Source: Ursus arctos (Eukaryota; Chordata; Mammalia; Carnivora; Ursidae). Taken from it: a stretch of 64,000 nt of DNA. The notes beneath the pieces are model-generated. The model searched no databases. It was not told the origin of the DNA and saw nothing but the letters and a program-made list of their open reading frames with translations. Position numbers and translations under genes: made by a program. The first letter of the stretch is position 1. Every line of letters starts with the position of its first letter. The stretch spans positions 85,931,256-85,995,255 of the forward strand of contig NW_026623056.1 in assembly GCF_023065955.2 (NCBI RefSeq). The letters run 5' to 3'. Shown one piece after another: positions 46,009 to 59,525 of the stretch.

Positions 46009-49000
46009 CTGTCATCAACCGCTCCCCTGCTGCTGGTGACTGGGGCCAACAAGGGCCTCAGCTTCGTGCTCCACCTGTGCCAGCAGTTCTCGGGGGACGT
46101 GCTGCTCACGGTGAGGGACGAGGTGCAGGCTGTGTTGCCACTTCCACCTGCTGGACATCAACGCAGAGCAGCTGCGCCATATCCGACTCTCTGAGCAAGG
46201 AGTACGGGGGCCTGGACGTGCTGGTCAACAACGCAGGCATCGCCTTCAAGAGCAAGAACATGGGAACACTTAGGGTAGGTCCCCTCCCTTAGGGGACCCA
46301 CCCAGGGTGGGTTGGGGATGATGCCTAAACCGCTACTGTGGGACCCAAGCTCCTATGGGATCTAGAAGGGCCTTCCTAGGGAAGGAGGTCAGACTGGAGG
46401 CACAAGGAGAGCAGAAGCCTCCGGGACTTGCACGCCTTTCCAGCCAGAGCCTCTTGGCATTGCCATGGATCAGATCATCGGGTAACTCACCAGATTTTGC
46501 AAGTTTCTCTCTGATTGGATGTGAGCCATTTGGTGAATGTTTAACTTATTTTGTAATAAACAACAAATTACAAACACAGATACCCAGAGATCCCATTGTG
46601 CTCCCTTCCCTTGCCCTCACCCGATGGCGTCAACCAACAAAGCCACGCAGCGGCAATGCACCAGATAGATCACACTGGGACAATACCGTTCACTAACACA
46701 GACATTCCCAAGAATTCACCAGATGGTACATGCAAAACTATGTTGTTGTCACTACATGGAATCTTCCCTGATGGATACTGCTTATTAATCTATCCTCCTT
46801 CTCAAAATAAAATAAGACGAAATCAGAGAGGGAGAGAAGCCATAAGAGACTCTTAATTATAGATAACAAACTGAGGGTTGCTGGAGAGGAGGTGGGTGGG
46901 GGATGGGGTAACTGGGTGAGGGGCATTAAGGAGGGCACGTGATGTGATGACGACTGGGAGTTATATGCGACTGATGATAAATCACGACCTCCACTTTGAA
47001 ATTAATAACACACTACACGTAAATTAATTGAGTGTAACTAAAATACAATTTTAAAAAAATCTATTCTCCTCCTCTAACAGCTGCTGATCCCACACCCCTT
47101 CACATTCCAGCAGAAGTGACCATGAAAACAAACTTCTTTGGTACCCGAGCTGTGTGCACAGAACTGCTGCCTCTAATGAAAGCCCAAGGTGAGCCTCATC
47201 AGGGGCCCAAGCTGTGGTGTTTCTGGAATGATCTGCCCCTGCCTCTCTGGCCTCATCTACAGAACCCTGGCCCCTCTCCCTGCTCAGCCTCACCGGCCTG
47301 ATTGCTGTGTCTCCACCTGGACAGGTGCCCCGCTGCCTCAGGACTCTTACACACTCGTCCTTCAGTCAGCAGCGCCCTTTTTCCCACTGGTCCTTCACTA
47401 CTGCCTCTGCCTGACCCGTCAAGTCATCATTCAAATCTCTCCTCACAGAGGCCTTTTACTCACTCCATGCTACTCACAGGTGCAGAACCCTGATCATTCC
47501 TTCCTGGACCCTTTCTGTTCCCTCACTCTCTCTCCCACGGATTTTACTCACACTAGGTCACCTGCCTAGAACATTCCCAGACCTCCAGACACACATCCTT
47601 CTCTTCCTGCCACTCACGCTCCTCAGGATGTCTTCCCAGACCTGTCCAGCCTGGGGGAAGACCCCTCCTCATGGTCGCCAGGAGGCCTGCACACTCACAT
47701 GTGGCCAGAGTTGCTGACAGCCACACACCAGTGGTACATTTCCACATGGATGGGGCACCTGTACTGCCCCCCACCCCGGGCTGTAATATTGGATGTCTCT
47801 TGTTGCATAACCCCCTGTTCATGCATTATCCTCATTCCTCCTCCTCCCACCTCCCTCTTCCACCTGACATCCCCATTCACCTTTCAAAGGGACATCACGT
47901 TCAGCCTCTGAGCTGGTCCTGATTACCTGCAATGATACTAGTCGAAGGAGTGCCTTCCCTCCAGTCCACTCCCATTACTATAGGAAAAGGCTGCATAAAT
48001 CTAGAATGAGTGGATTCTTTTAACCACAGCTATGTTCACTGTCATCCAGGTTTCCCAGGTGGGGGAAGAGACAATTCGCTCCATTATTCCCTTAGGAATT
48101 CCCACATAAGGACTTAAAGCTATAGTTATACAGTTTCTTCTTTCAAAATTATCCCTGCTTCCCATTTCCACAATTGCAGCCCTGGTCCTGGGACCACGGT
48201 AAGAGTGGGAAGAAAAGGAAGTTGAGATAATGTAGGGAAGAACTATAAGGTCAAGTTAGCATCTTCCCCCACACCCTCTCCCCAGAATCCCCAGCGAAGC
48301 AGAGGAATCTGTCCAGTGGGATGGTCCCTTGGCACCCACCCCACTCATGCTGAGTGTGAATACGTGCAGTGAATGTGTCTAAGCCCCACGTACCTTTATC
48401 TCGTGTTTGAGACAACCGGGGATCCAGAGGCCTGTTCCACTTCTCTGTGGAAACACTTGTCTGCAGAAGAGAACGTGTTGCTTGGCCTGCAGAAATGTAA
48501 CACCTTAGTCCAAAAAGTTGCAGCATCTTCTGTTCTCATCCCGCTATACTGCTTGAACACTGGCATCTTCTGGGTTTAACCAAAGCTTGGTCCATAATAG
48601 TTCCTTGACTCGTCCGGACCCATTTGGAGCCTCTCAAGCTACTACCTTCCACCCAACTTGCCAGCTCTGTGCAGGACCTTCCCCTTGGGCCATCTCTCCC
48701 ATAACCATCTCCAGGCTTTGACTCTTTTGCTGAGAAACACAAGAGTCATTAGCATTTTTTGCCTCACAGGGTGCACGAGTCCATGTCAACAATTACCCCA
48801 GCTCTGCATGCATTGCTCCAGCTCTCCCATTTCCACTCCTCTCACGGACTAGATGGCCACTTCATACAGGCACAACAAGATATCCACTTGCTGGTTCCAC
48901 TCCCATTCCAGTCCTGGGAAGGGTTCTTCTGAGGGGCATTGACATGTCCAGCTTTAATCTGCCCCCTGAATTGTCCCACTGACTTCCATAAGGCCATGCC

Positions 49001-50051
49001 CCTACACAGATCTCTTTCAGTCCCCTGGTTTTCCACTGCCTCTCTCCATGACTGTATTCTCAGGCCATAACACACTCCCAAGTTCATAAAATCCCCATCA
49101 TAGACTCATCACCATGCAAGTCAGACCAGGCTAATAATCTGTCCTTACCATCCTCAAACAGAATAGCAGCCTTCCAAACCAGATGGAACGGCCCTCCTTA
49201 CACCATTCAGTTGTTTACTGGTCTGTACAGACCTGATTGTAGACGCCTCCCCACTGATCATAAGATCCTCAAGTGGTCCCAAAGGTGGCCTGAGGGAGAA
49301 AGAGGTCATCCACTCTTGAAAGTAGTGAATGTCTTCTTACATTCTCCTTAGCAGGTTCTTTACAGCGTTTCCATTTTCCCGCAGAACACCTGCTCAGTGC
49401 CTCCCCCTTAGAGTATTTCTCAGGCATCATCAGAGACTGTGGGTATGACAAGTTTCAAGACCGTATCGTAGTCGTCACTCACACAGACAGTCCTCCTTAA
49501 CGCTCATAGCAAATTAATGAAGTCTCAAGTGGAAATTTTCTCCAACAATATCTTAGCAAAATTGCTATTCGTCATTCCTGTGTCTTTCTACATGACACTT
49601 TGTGCTGTATTTTAGGCAGAGTGGTGAACGTGTCTAGCATGGGGAGTCTGAGAGAACTGAAAAACTGCAGCCCAGAACTACAGCAGAAGTTTAGAAGCGA
49701 GACCATCACCGAGGAGGAGCTGGTGGGGCTCATGAACAAGTTCGTGGAAGACACAAAGAAAGGCGTGCACAGGAAAGAGGGCTGGCCTGACACCGCCTAT
49801 GGAGTGACAAAAATCGGTGTCACCGTCCTGTCCAGAATCCACGCCAGGAACCTAGTGAGCAGAGGAGAGGGGACAAGATCCTTCTGAACGCCTGCTGCCC
49901 CGGGTGGGTGAGAACAGACATGGCAGGACCTAGAGCCACTAAAAGCCCAGAGGAAGGAGCAGAGACCCCTGTCTACTTGGCCCTTTTGCCCTCAGATGCT
50001 GAGGAGCCTCATGGGGAGTTTGTTATGGAGAAGAAAGTGGAAAAATGGTGA
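46009..50051 (+). pseudogene. psi-A4: CBR1-like, decayed exon 1 plus frameshift in exon 3
   Basis: Exon 1 (46009-46251) has the CTG start, GLSF and central deletion of the other A copies, although its 5' end ('gcacgcagcgCTG') keeps more of the ancestral leader than A1 or A2. Exon 2 (47081-47188) is intact. Exon 3 (49616-50051) has the same 1-nt loss as A2 (AACCTAGTGAGC near 49850), giving RNLVSRGEG and a stop at 49885-49887. Before the shift it keeps NVSS and the catalytic YGVTK. It has REL for RAL after MGS. An L1 3' end lies at about 46803-47059. Confidence 0.88.
46803..47059 (+). mobile_element. L1 3'-UTR fragment in intron 1 of psi-A4
   Basis: Third copy of the insertion at 6224-6481, with a few more substitutions ('ggtgggtgggggatg'). 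It ends 21 nt before exon 2. Confidence 0.8.
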
Positions 50052-51935
50052 GCTTCATTCACGGATCCGTCCATGGATCCCTTATGATAGTCCCCTCCTT
50101 TGACCAAAAGGACTCTTCTACTGTCAATAATTTCCCTATCCTCAGAAAAAATACATATATAAAATATCCCTGCTGAGTATTCAATGTGAGGAGCCTACTA
50201 ACTCAGGGAAGATTTTTTTTTTAATTTCTTCTGTGATACAGGGACAGAATAAATGAAATCAGTGAAATAATGAACCCCGGGGATGAATAAATGTTCTCTA
50301 TCCATGCCTATTTGTGCAGACTCTTTCTATGCTGAGCCAGCTGAGAAGTGCACTACACCTAATAAGACCAGGAGCAGTCGGAGTTTCACTCAAGGGTAAG
50401 CACACGTTACACAAGAGGCAGAGAGTAATATGTTTGGCTTCTCAGGCCACACGCTCCTGTCGATCTCCCCAGGTCTGCTGTTGTAGCACGAAAGTAACCA
50501 CAGACAGTATACAAACCAAGAGCAAGGTTGGACGTGGCATGCAGCCCATTGTACAGGCCTCGAGTAGAGCATGGACGACACCATGAAGGGAAGACACCCC
50601 TGTGGTCTCTGATTATCAAACGCACTGGGAAAAAAAACAATTACCAAGTGTGAAATGGCAGAGGGAACATAGACACATCCACAGGGCCCTCTGAGACAAC
50701 GGAGAAAACTGAGGATGGATTGTGTGTGGTGATGAGTGCCCGGGAGTGAGGCCCAAGACCCCAGTGTGACGAGAAGATTCTTACCGCCCCATCCATGCCA
50801 GGCTCCCGGTGGGCCTGACTGAACGTCCACCGCATGCCTCCCTTCACAGGAATATGCATGTTGGAAAGGTGCCTCTTCTATACTGATTATTTTTCACTCT
50901 ACGCCAGGGCTTTTCAGCCTCAGCCAAATGAAAGGTGAGAGACCCTGGAAGCAGGGGTAGGGTCCTTATTTTTCAAGTTTTTCATGTGAAAAAGGCTGAA
51001 AATTTCCTCCCTGTTGTTTTGCCCTTAATTTTTTCTCTTTCTTTTTTTGCTTACTTGCATTTCTACACTGACAAATGAGGACTATCGATGTCTACTAGAA
51101 TACACAGGATCTCCACTGCAAATTTGCAATAATACTCTGAGGTCACATAGGTCTTTTTGCCTTATTTTAAAACAACACCTCATTATATAAAATACTTCTA
51201 AACTGTGACCTTCAACTAACCCATAAAGTAGGCACTTTAGGCCAATGGGATTATGTAATCATTAAATCCAACAATCCAATCAATACCTTGGCCCCCAGCG
51301 GCTTCATAAACATCCCCTCCCACCTGGAGATCCTCAGAATCACACAGAGCGAGAGCCCTGCCCACAGCCAAGTCTCAGCACAGGACTGATTCTCTGTTTC
51401 TCCTTGTTGAGTTTCTCCTACGAAAGGAAGGGGACCTGTATCCTCAGAAGCACTTTTCCCACGCCAGAAATTTCACTGCACCTCGGAAGAACCCAATTCC
51501 CAGTCTGCACAGAAAGGACACATTCCCGAGACAATGTCTCCACTCCTTTTTCCCTTTTGTGGTTTTCCCAAAATTATTTTAGGTCAACTACCGTCAATCC
51601 CTAGCCCCCTTATCCCATCACCAACCACCTATCATTTCGCGAGCATTTCAGTCCAACCTGAACCATTGTTTGCCTCAAAAGAGGGACCTTAAGAGGGTAG
51701 AATCTCGGCCGGGTTCAAGGTGCAGCTGATGGAGGGACACAACTGGAACATTTGGCCCCTCCTACAATGGAGGGACTGAGGCGGGGCCTTGGGCACTGGG
51801 AGCCACAGTGCTGGATCCTAGAGCACAGGTGCACTGGCATCTCTGTCCTTGTCAGCCTCTGCACCGCCAGCCCTCCGTGGGGCCCACAGCACCATCTGCT
51901 CAGCACACAGGGCAGTGCTTGCGCTGCACACCGCC
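50052..51935 (+). other. Spacer between A4 and B4 (B4 5' flank)
   Basis: Equivalent of 9476-11570 without the SINE. It holds the A-side hAT-like fossil (about 50370-50590) and AATAAA near 50249. No gene is seen. Confidence 0.6.
51780..51788 (+). promoter_or_regulatory. GC-box upstream of B4
   Basis: GGCGGGGCC about 150 bp before the B4 ATG, identical in sequence and spacing to the box of B2. Confidence 0.5.
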
Positions 51936-54900
51936 ATGGCGTCAGCCTCCCGAGTGGCGCTGGTGACCGGGGCCAACAAGGGCATCGGCTTCGCCATCGT
52001 GCAGCAGCTGTGCCGGCAGTTCCCGGGGGACGTGGTGCTCACGGCGCGGGACGAGGCGCGGGGCCGGGCAGCTGTGCAGCAGCTCCAGGCCGAGGGCCTG
52101 AGTCCCCGCTTCCACCAGCTGGACATCGACGACCTGCAGAGCATCCGGGTCCTGCGCGACTTCCTGCGCAAGGAGTACGGGGGCCTGGACGTGCTGGTCA
52201 ACAACGCGGGCATCGTATTCAAGCGTAAGGACCCGGGAAGACTTAGGGCTGGAGACTTCTCTCAGGGCACTTCCCGTGGGGGTTGGGCGTGGTCCCTGAA
52301 TGCTGCTGGAGGGTCAGAGCTCCTATGGGGTCGAGAAGGGCCTCCCTAGGGAGAGAGGCTAGACTGCAGGCACAGGGAGAGAAGAAGCCTCTGGCGGTAG
52401 CAACCCTTTAAGCCCAGAGCTCCGTGGCATTGCCGTGGATTAATCTCAGGGACCTGACGGAGATTTTTGCAAGATTAATTTGATTTGGATCAGAGCATTT
52501 CAGTGAATGTTTAACTTATTTTGTGATAAACGCAAACTGCAAACAGAGAGACACAGAAATCCCAACAGCACTTTCCGCTTAACTTCCTGGAATGATGCCA
52601 ACATGCCAAGCTACACGGCATTAAACCACACACGTCACACTGGGAAATTACAGGTCACTAGCCCAGAGATTAATGACAATGCACCAGGTTGCACGTCCAA
52701 GAACATGTAACTGTCACTCCTGGAATCCTCTCCCATGGCTATTATTCATTAATCTATTCTCCCCTCACCTAACAGCTGCTGATCCCACACCCCTTCATAT
52801 TCAAGCAGAAGTGACTATGAAAACAAACTTCTTTGGTACCCGAGCTGTGTGCACAGAACTGCTGCCTCTAATGAAAGCCCAAGGTGAGCCTCATCAGGGG
52901 CTCAAGCTGTGGTGTTTCTGGTATGATCTGCCCCTGCCTCTCTGTCCCATCTACAGACTCAGGCCCCTCTCCCTGCTCAGCCTCACCAGCCTGACTGCTG
53001 TGTCTCCTCCTGGACAGGTGCCCCTCTGCCTCAGGACTCTTACACACTGGTCCTGCAGTCGGCAGTGTCCTCTGACCCGCTGGTCCTTCACAACTGCCTC
53101 TGTGTTTCCTTCAAGTCTTCATTCATATCTCTCCTCAGAGAGGCCTTTACTGACTCCATGCCACTCACAGGGGAAATTCCCTGAGGATTCCTTCCTGGAC
53201 CCTTTCTTCTCCCTCTGCCTGTCTCCCAGGGATTTTATTCAGACTAGTGGACTCCTCCCTCTCCAAACTTCTCAGGTCTCCTAACGCCAGTCACCTGCTT
53301 AGAACTTTCCCAGAGCTCTAAATACAAATGTTTTTTTCCTGCCTCTCCTCTTCCTCATGACCTCCCATGTCTCCCCAAATATCACCCCTTCAGATTCCCA
53401 ACCTCATCCCCATCTAAACATCTAAAACATTTCCAGCTGACTCTTGTACTTTACCAAAATCATCGTGACCACAGACCCCACCATCCACTGACCATGAATA
53501 ATGAGTTCACCATTCTCAGCTCTCCTCAGAGAGGCCGTTTACTGACTCCATGCCTCTCACAAGGGAAGTTCCCTGAGGATTCTTTTTGGAGTCTTTCTCT
53601 TCCCTCTGCCTGTCTCCCAGAGATTTTATTCATACTGGTGGACTCCTCCCACTCCAAACCTCTCAGGCCCCCCTAACATTGGTCACCTGCCTAGAACATT
53701 CCCAGAAGTTCAGACACACATCGTTCTCTTCCTGCTTCTACTTCTCCTCAGGATGCCCTCTACGCCCTCCCCAAATCCCACCCCTTCAGCCCCCAACCTA
53801 CACCCCCATCTAAACATCTGCACTACCTAGTGACAGTCACCATCACCCAAAATCACCCTCATCACAGACCCCACCATCCCACTCACCATGAATAATGAGG
53901 TCACCATGCCCAGCGCCTGATTAGGGACCAGGTCCTACGAGTTGTCCTATGGGCTTTGTCCCCACGCTTCTCCTCCATCCCAGCTCTACAACACACACTC
54001 GCCTGTCATTTCTGGATCATTGCAACCTTCCTAAGACACGCGGCTTCTTCAGTCTCTTCCTCTCGGGGCATTCTCTGTGTTCTCCGAGGGCTTGCTTACT
54101 CCCAAAAGTACTTCAGGAGCAAAGACCAATCCCTGGGCATCACCTGTAGGCATCTCTGTCATCAGACCTGCCAAACTCCAGGCCCATCCACTCCCCTTCC
54201 CCTTGTTCAATGCTCTGCACAAAACAACTCCCAGGATTCCTTGCTTGTCAACTACTGTAATACTTCCCCCACGAGAACGTGATGCGGGGAACCACCACCC
54301 TTTTACTACACACATTAAGACAAGCAGATGCTTTTAGAAAGATTAAGATGTCAGGCTTGAACCAAGGACATGCAAGTACACTTGACTCTCTGTACTGCCC
54401 CCGATTCCTCTTCTGTCCTGGAAAGTTCTACGACTTCTTCGAACACTGGCTTCACTGGCATCCAAAGACATCTCTCAGATGTCACTGACTCCTTTGTGCA
54501 CCACAACACTTGAGTGGGATGGAGTTCCTTGTGCCACCACCACACATCCTACAGGTATTCCCTTAGGAGGCAAAAATGACTTCTGGCCGAGAAATTTTTC
54601 TCACAGACTGAACAGTGTTGGTACTCGTTGTGTGTTGGCCTTGGACCAGAAAGACGAGTGAGTGCTCCCCTGCATTTGCTAAGGCAGGTTCTCATCAAAC
54701 CATCTCACCCATGCGAAACTAGACTTCCTGGACATGGAAATGCAAGCTGTCTTTTCAGTGGGAAAGCAGAGTTTTCTTGCCTTTTGACATAGGAGAGTTC
54801 TTCCATTACTTGAGGGGATGGCAGCCACTGCGGCCATGTTACCAGGAGTTTTCCTCTTTGGGGAGACTATCTGGGAGAAATCCGAGCTAGGATAATCAAA

Positions 54901-57446
54901 AGCTAATACTGTCACTCCTCTCCCATACTTCACAACCTAAGACACAAAAAACAATCCTGAATGACTTCACCAGTTCTCTGTAGGTGCAGAACACATTCCA
55001 GAGGCCCGAGTTTGCTCTATTTTTTGGCATGGAAGGACAAAACAAGACAACTGGAGCCTAAGGACAATGAGGGATACCAGATGTTGATTCTTCTTCTTTT
55101 TAAATCCTTTCTTCAAGAAAGAGTTTAATTAAATAATTAAGCCACACGCACACACACAAAAGAAAAGTATCTACAAGCACAAGGTGCCCACCGCCTTCTT
55201 TTTTTTTAATTTGTTATTATGTTATGTTAGTCACCATACAGTACATCCTTAGTTTTTGATGTAGTGTTCCATGATTCATTGTTTGCGTGTAACACCCAGT
55301 GCTCCATGCAATACGTGCCCTCCTTAATACCCATCACCGGCCTATCCCAGTCCCCCACCCCCGCCCCTCTGAAGCCCTCCGTTTGTTTCCCAGAGTCCAT
55401 AGTCTCTCATGGTTCATTCCGCCTTCTGTTTACCCCCCTTTCATTCTTCCCTTCCTTCTCCTACCGATCTCCCTGCTATTTCTTATGTTCTATAAATGAG
55501 TGAAACCATATGATAATTGTTTTTCTCTGCTTGACTTATTTCACTTAGCATTATCTCCTCCAATCCCGTCCATGTGGCTGCAAATGTTGGATAATCGTAC
55601 TTTCTGATGGCTGAGTAATATTCCATTGTATATATGAAGCACAGCTTCTGTATCCATTCATCTGTTGAAGGGCATCTCGGCTCCTTCCACAATTTAGCTA
55701 TTGTGGACAATGCCGCTGTGAACATTTACTGACCACCTTCTTAACCAGGCAGTCAGTATCTCAGGTACACTCTCTAAAGTGATAAAGACACATCCTTCTA
55801 TTTCTCTTTAACTTACACTATGCATTTCTTTTGAAAAAGATATTAAGAAAATAGATACTCATTTCAATATAAAAACTGTAAACAATTACTCATACATGTC
55901 AATATAAGTTCATTGTTATAAATACTAAATATACTTTAAAAAACGAGTTAGTGAGAACTCTGTAATGTTTACACTGTTAACAGCTTTATTGAGATACAGT
56001 TCACATATCGGACGCTTCCCCCATCAGGTATCCAACTCCGCGGAGTTTAGTAATGGACAGAGTTATGCAACCACCACTGCTTCAAGATTAGCACACTGTC
56101 CAGAGCCCAGGGAGATCCGGTGCCCTTAGCTACCAGCCCTCTGTTCCCCCATCCCCCCTGCCCCAAGCAACCACCAATCTACACTCTCTCCCTCCATTTC
56201 CTTTTCCGGACATCCCATGTATGGAGCATCACACCATGAGCGGTCTTTTGTGACTGGCTTTTTAATTTTGAATAACGCTCTTAGGGGTCATCCACGTTGT
56301 AGCACCAACATCATTTCTCTTAAAAGCATCCATTTAACAGATTCGTTTTCCAAAGCTCCTTTCCATGACCATACTGCCAGGACATTAGTCACTCCTTCTG
56401 AGCCAATAACAAACCCAAAACGAGAAAACGCTTGCAGTTCAGCCCACTGAGGTGACTTGTTTTTCCCTACCAAGAGCACGGTGACAGTCTACCAGACCCG
56501 ATGCAGTCTGCTCACCTTCAAGAGGCCCTCAGTTAAGTGATCAGCTCTTTGTGGTTCCATAGACACCTATTTATACAACACTGCCCGAGTGGCCACAAGA
56601 TCTCCATGTGGTCCCAAAGGGGGCTTATGAGGAAAAGCGGCTCTCTACTCATGACGTCAGGGAGTGCCTCCTATCACTCTGCTTAGCACGTTCCTGTATA
56701 AGGCACGATCTTCTCTTTATTGAACAGCTGGTCACTGCCCAGACCGATTGAGATCATTTGTCTCACATCCTCTGAGACATTATGGGTAAGACAAGGTTCA
56801 AGACTGTATCATGTCCATCACTTACAGAGGCAGTCTTCACTAACACTCAGGCAACTGGGAATTTGTCCCAAATGGACAAATACTAGCAGTTTCGGTATTC
56901 ATCATCCTAGTGCATGCCATGCTACATGACTCTCTCTGTTGTATTTTAGGCAGAGTGGTGAATGTGTCTAGCATAATGAGTTTCGCAGCCCTTAAATCAT
57001 GCAGCCCAGAACTGCAGCAGAAATTTATGAATGAGACCATCACAGAGGAGGAGCTGGTGGGGCTCATGAACAAGTTTGTGGAAGACACAAAGAAAGGAGT
57101 ACAGCAGAAGGAGGGATGGCCTGATGTAAACGTACTCCCATATGCAGTGTCCAAGATGGGTGTCACGGTCCTGTCCAGAATCCATGCCAGGAACCTGAGT
57201 GAGCAGAGGAGAGGGGACAAGATCCTCCTGAATGCCTGCTGCCCTGGGTGGGTGAGAACAGACATGGGTGGACCAAAAGGCATCAAAAGCCCAGAAGAAG
57301 GAGCAGAGACCCCTGTCTACTTGGCTCTTTTGCCCTCGGATGTTGAGAGGCCTCATGGAGACATTCTTATGGAGAAGAAAGTTCGACGATGGGGACCCAT
57401 CTCTCAGTTACCTTCCTGGGCCCACTCTGATCCCGTCATCATCTGA
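51936..57446 (+). CDS. B4: carbonyl reductase [NADPH] 1-like, complete, 297 aa
   Basis: Exons are 51936-52224, 52776-52883 and 56950-57446, joined 894 nt including TGA. All splice sites are canonical, and the ATG sits in accgccATGG. It is a predicted cytosolic NADPH-dependent SDR that reduces carbonyls. It keeps TGANKGIG (11-18), the full NNAG (89-92, unlike B2), Asn114, Ser140 after NVS, Tyr197 and Lys201 (YAVSK), NACCPGWVRTDM, and EEGAETPVYLALLP. The exon 1-2 junction codon is CCT, giving Pro97 where B2 has Thr. Like B2 it has three extra residues before Tyr (PDVNVLPY) and reads through the old stop into GPISQLPSWAHSDPVII. Its exon 3 belongs to the class seen in B0, B1 and B3 (SFAALKSCSP), but with Tyr and Asp-Met intact. 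It is the best candidate in the window for a functional enzyme. Confidence 0.88.
53125..53900 (+). repeat. Direct duplication of about 395 bp in B4 intron 2
   Basis: The block from 'tctctcctcagagaggcc' (about 53130) through 'ccatgaataatgag' (about 53505) recurs from about 53522 to 53900, with roughly one difference per ten bases in the parts I compared. The other B introns have one copy. It lengthens the intron and does not affect exons. Confidence 0.8.
55199..55728 (-). mobile_element. 5'-truncated L1 in B4 intron 2, reverse strand
   Basis: T-run at left, then the reverse complement of the L1 3' UTR ('agtccatagtctctcatggt'), then the ORF2 tail on the minus strand (55725-55483: LSTIAKLWKEPRCPSTDEW, EYYSAIRKYD). 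The flanks repeat a CACC...TTCTT target imperfectly (about 55188-55200 and 55729-55742). B2 and B5 lack it. Confidence 0.85.
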
Positions 57447-57480
57447 CCAAAACAACTCTTATATTGTCAACAGTATTCAT

Positions 57481-57540
<60 letters not shown>

Positions 57541-59525
57541 AGGAAGGAAGAAGGAGGGAGGGGAAGGGAGAGGAGGGAGGGAGGGAGGAAAAAGAATAGA
57601 AAAAGAATCACTATCCCGAAGGAGTAATGACATTGAATTGACGACAAATTCTTTGAAGTCACTTCAAATTTCTTTTCCAATATAGGAATAGAAAAAGTAC
57701 AATTGATGACATAATGAATGGAAATGTCTTCCACTGTCAATAATATCCCTATACACAGAAAAAAAGAAAGTGTAAAATATCCCTGCTGAATATTCAATTT
57801 GAGGAGCCTACTAACTCAGAGGAGGTTTTTTGATTTCTTCTGTAATAAAGGGACAGAATAAATGAAATCAGAAATAATGAATAAATGTTCTCTATCCATG
57901 CCTATTTGTGCAGACTCTTTCTATGCTGAGCCAGCTGAGAAGTGCACTACACCTAATAAGACCAGGAGCAGTCGGAGTTTCACTCAAGGGTAAGCACACG
58001 TTACACAAGAGGCAGAAAGTAATATGTTTGGCTTCTCAGGCCACACGCTCCTGTCGATCCTCCCAGGTCTGCTGTTGTAGCACGAAAGTAACCACAGACA
58101 GTATACAAACCAAGAGCAAGGTTGGACGTGGCATGCAGCCCATTGTACAGGCCTCGAGTAGAGCATGGACGACACCATGAAGGGAAGACACCCCTGTGGT
58201 CTCTGATTATCAAACGCACTGGGAAAAAAAAAATTACCAAGTGTGAAATGGCAGAGAGAACATAGACACATCCACAGGGCCCTCTGAGACAACGGAGAAA
58301 ACTGAGGATGGTCTGCGTGTGGTGATGAGTGCCCGGGAGTGAGGCCCAAGACCCCAGTGTGACGAGAAGATTCTTACCGCCCCATCGACGCCAGGCTCCC
58401 GGTGGGCCTGACTGAACGTCCACCGCATGCCTCCCTTCACAGGAATATGCATGTTGGAAAGGTGCCTCTTCTATACTGATTATTTTTCACTCTACGCCAG
58501 GGCTTTTCAGCCTCAGCCAAATGAAAGGTGAGAGACCCTGGAAGCAGGGGTAGGGTCCTTATTTTTCAAGTTTTTCATGTGAAAAAGGCTGAAAATTTCC
58601 TCCCTGTTGTTTTGCCCTTAATTTTTTCTCTTTCTTTTTTTGCTTACTTGCATTTCTACACTGACAAATGAGGACTATCGATGTCTACTAGAATACACAG
58701 GATCTCCACTGCAAATTTGCAAAAATACTCTGAGGTCACATAGGGCTTTTTGCCTTATTTTAAAACAACATCTCAATATATAAAATACTTCTAAACTGTG
58801 ACCTTCAACTAACCCATAAAGTAGGCACTTTAGGCCAATGGGATTATGTAATCATGAAATCCAACATTCCAATCAATACCTTGGCCCCCAGCGGCTTCAT
58901 AAACATCTCCTCCACCTGGAGATCCTCAGAATCACACAGAGCGAGAGCCCTGCCCACAGCCAAGTCTCAGCACAGGACTGATTCTCTGTTTCTCCTTCTT
59001 GAGTTTCTCCTACGAAAGGAAGGGGACCTCTATCCTCAGAAGCACTTTCCCCACGCCAGAAATTTCACTGCACCTCGGAAGAACCCAATTCCCATTCTGC
59101 ACAGAAAGGACCATTCCCGAGACAATGTCTCATTCCTTTTTCCCTTTTGTGGTTTTCCCAAAATTATTTTAGGTCAACTACCGTCAATCCCTAGCCCCCT
59201 TATCCCATCACCAACCACCTATCATTTCGCGAGCATTTCAGTCCAACCTGAACCATTGTTTGCCTCAAAAGAGGGACCTTAAGAGGGTAGAGTCTCGGCC
59301 GGGTTCAAGGTGCAGCTGCTGGAGGGACAGAACTGGAACATTTGGTCCCTCCTACAATGGAGGGACTGAGGTGGGGCCTTGGGCACTGGGAGCCACAGTG
59401 CTGGATCCTAGAGCACAAGTGCACTGGCATCTCTGTCCTTGTCAGCCTCTGCACCGCCAGCCCTCCGTGGGGCCCACAGCACCATCTGCTCAGCACACAG
59501 GGCAATGCTTGCTCTGCACGCGGCC
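57447..59525 (+). other. Spacer between B4 and B5, with the same B/A fusion junction
   Basis: A (GAAA)n/(GGGA)n tract (57482-57606) is followed by B-type text. At about 57718-57730 it switches to the region downstream of a type A gene, as at 29565. The A-side hAT-like fossil and the B5 5' flank follow. No gene is seen. Confidence 0.7.
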
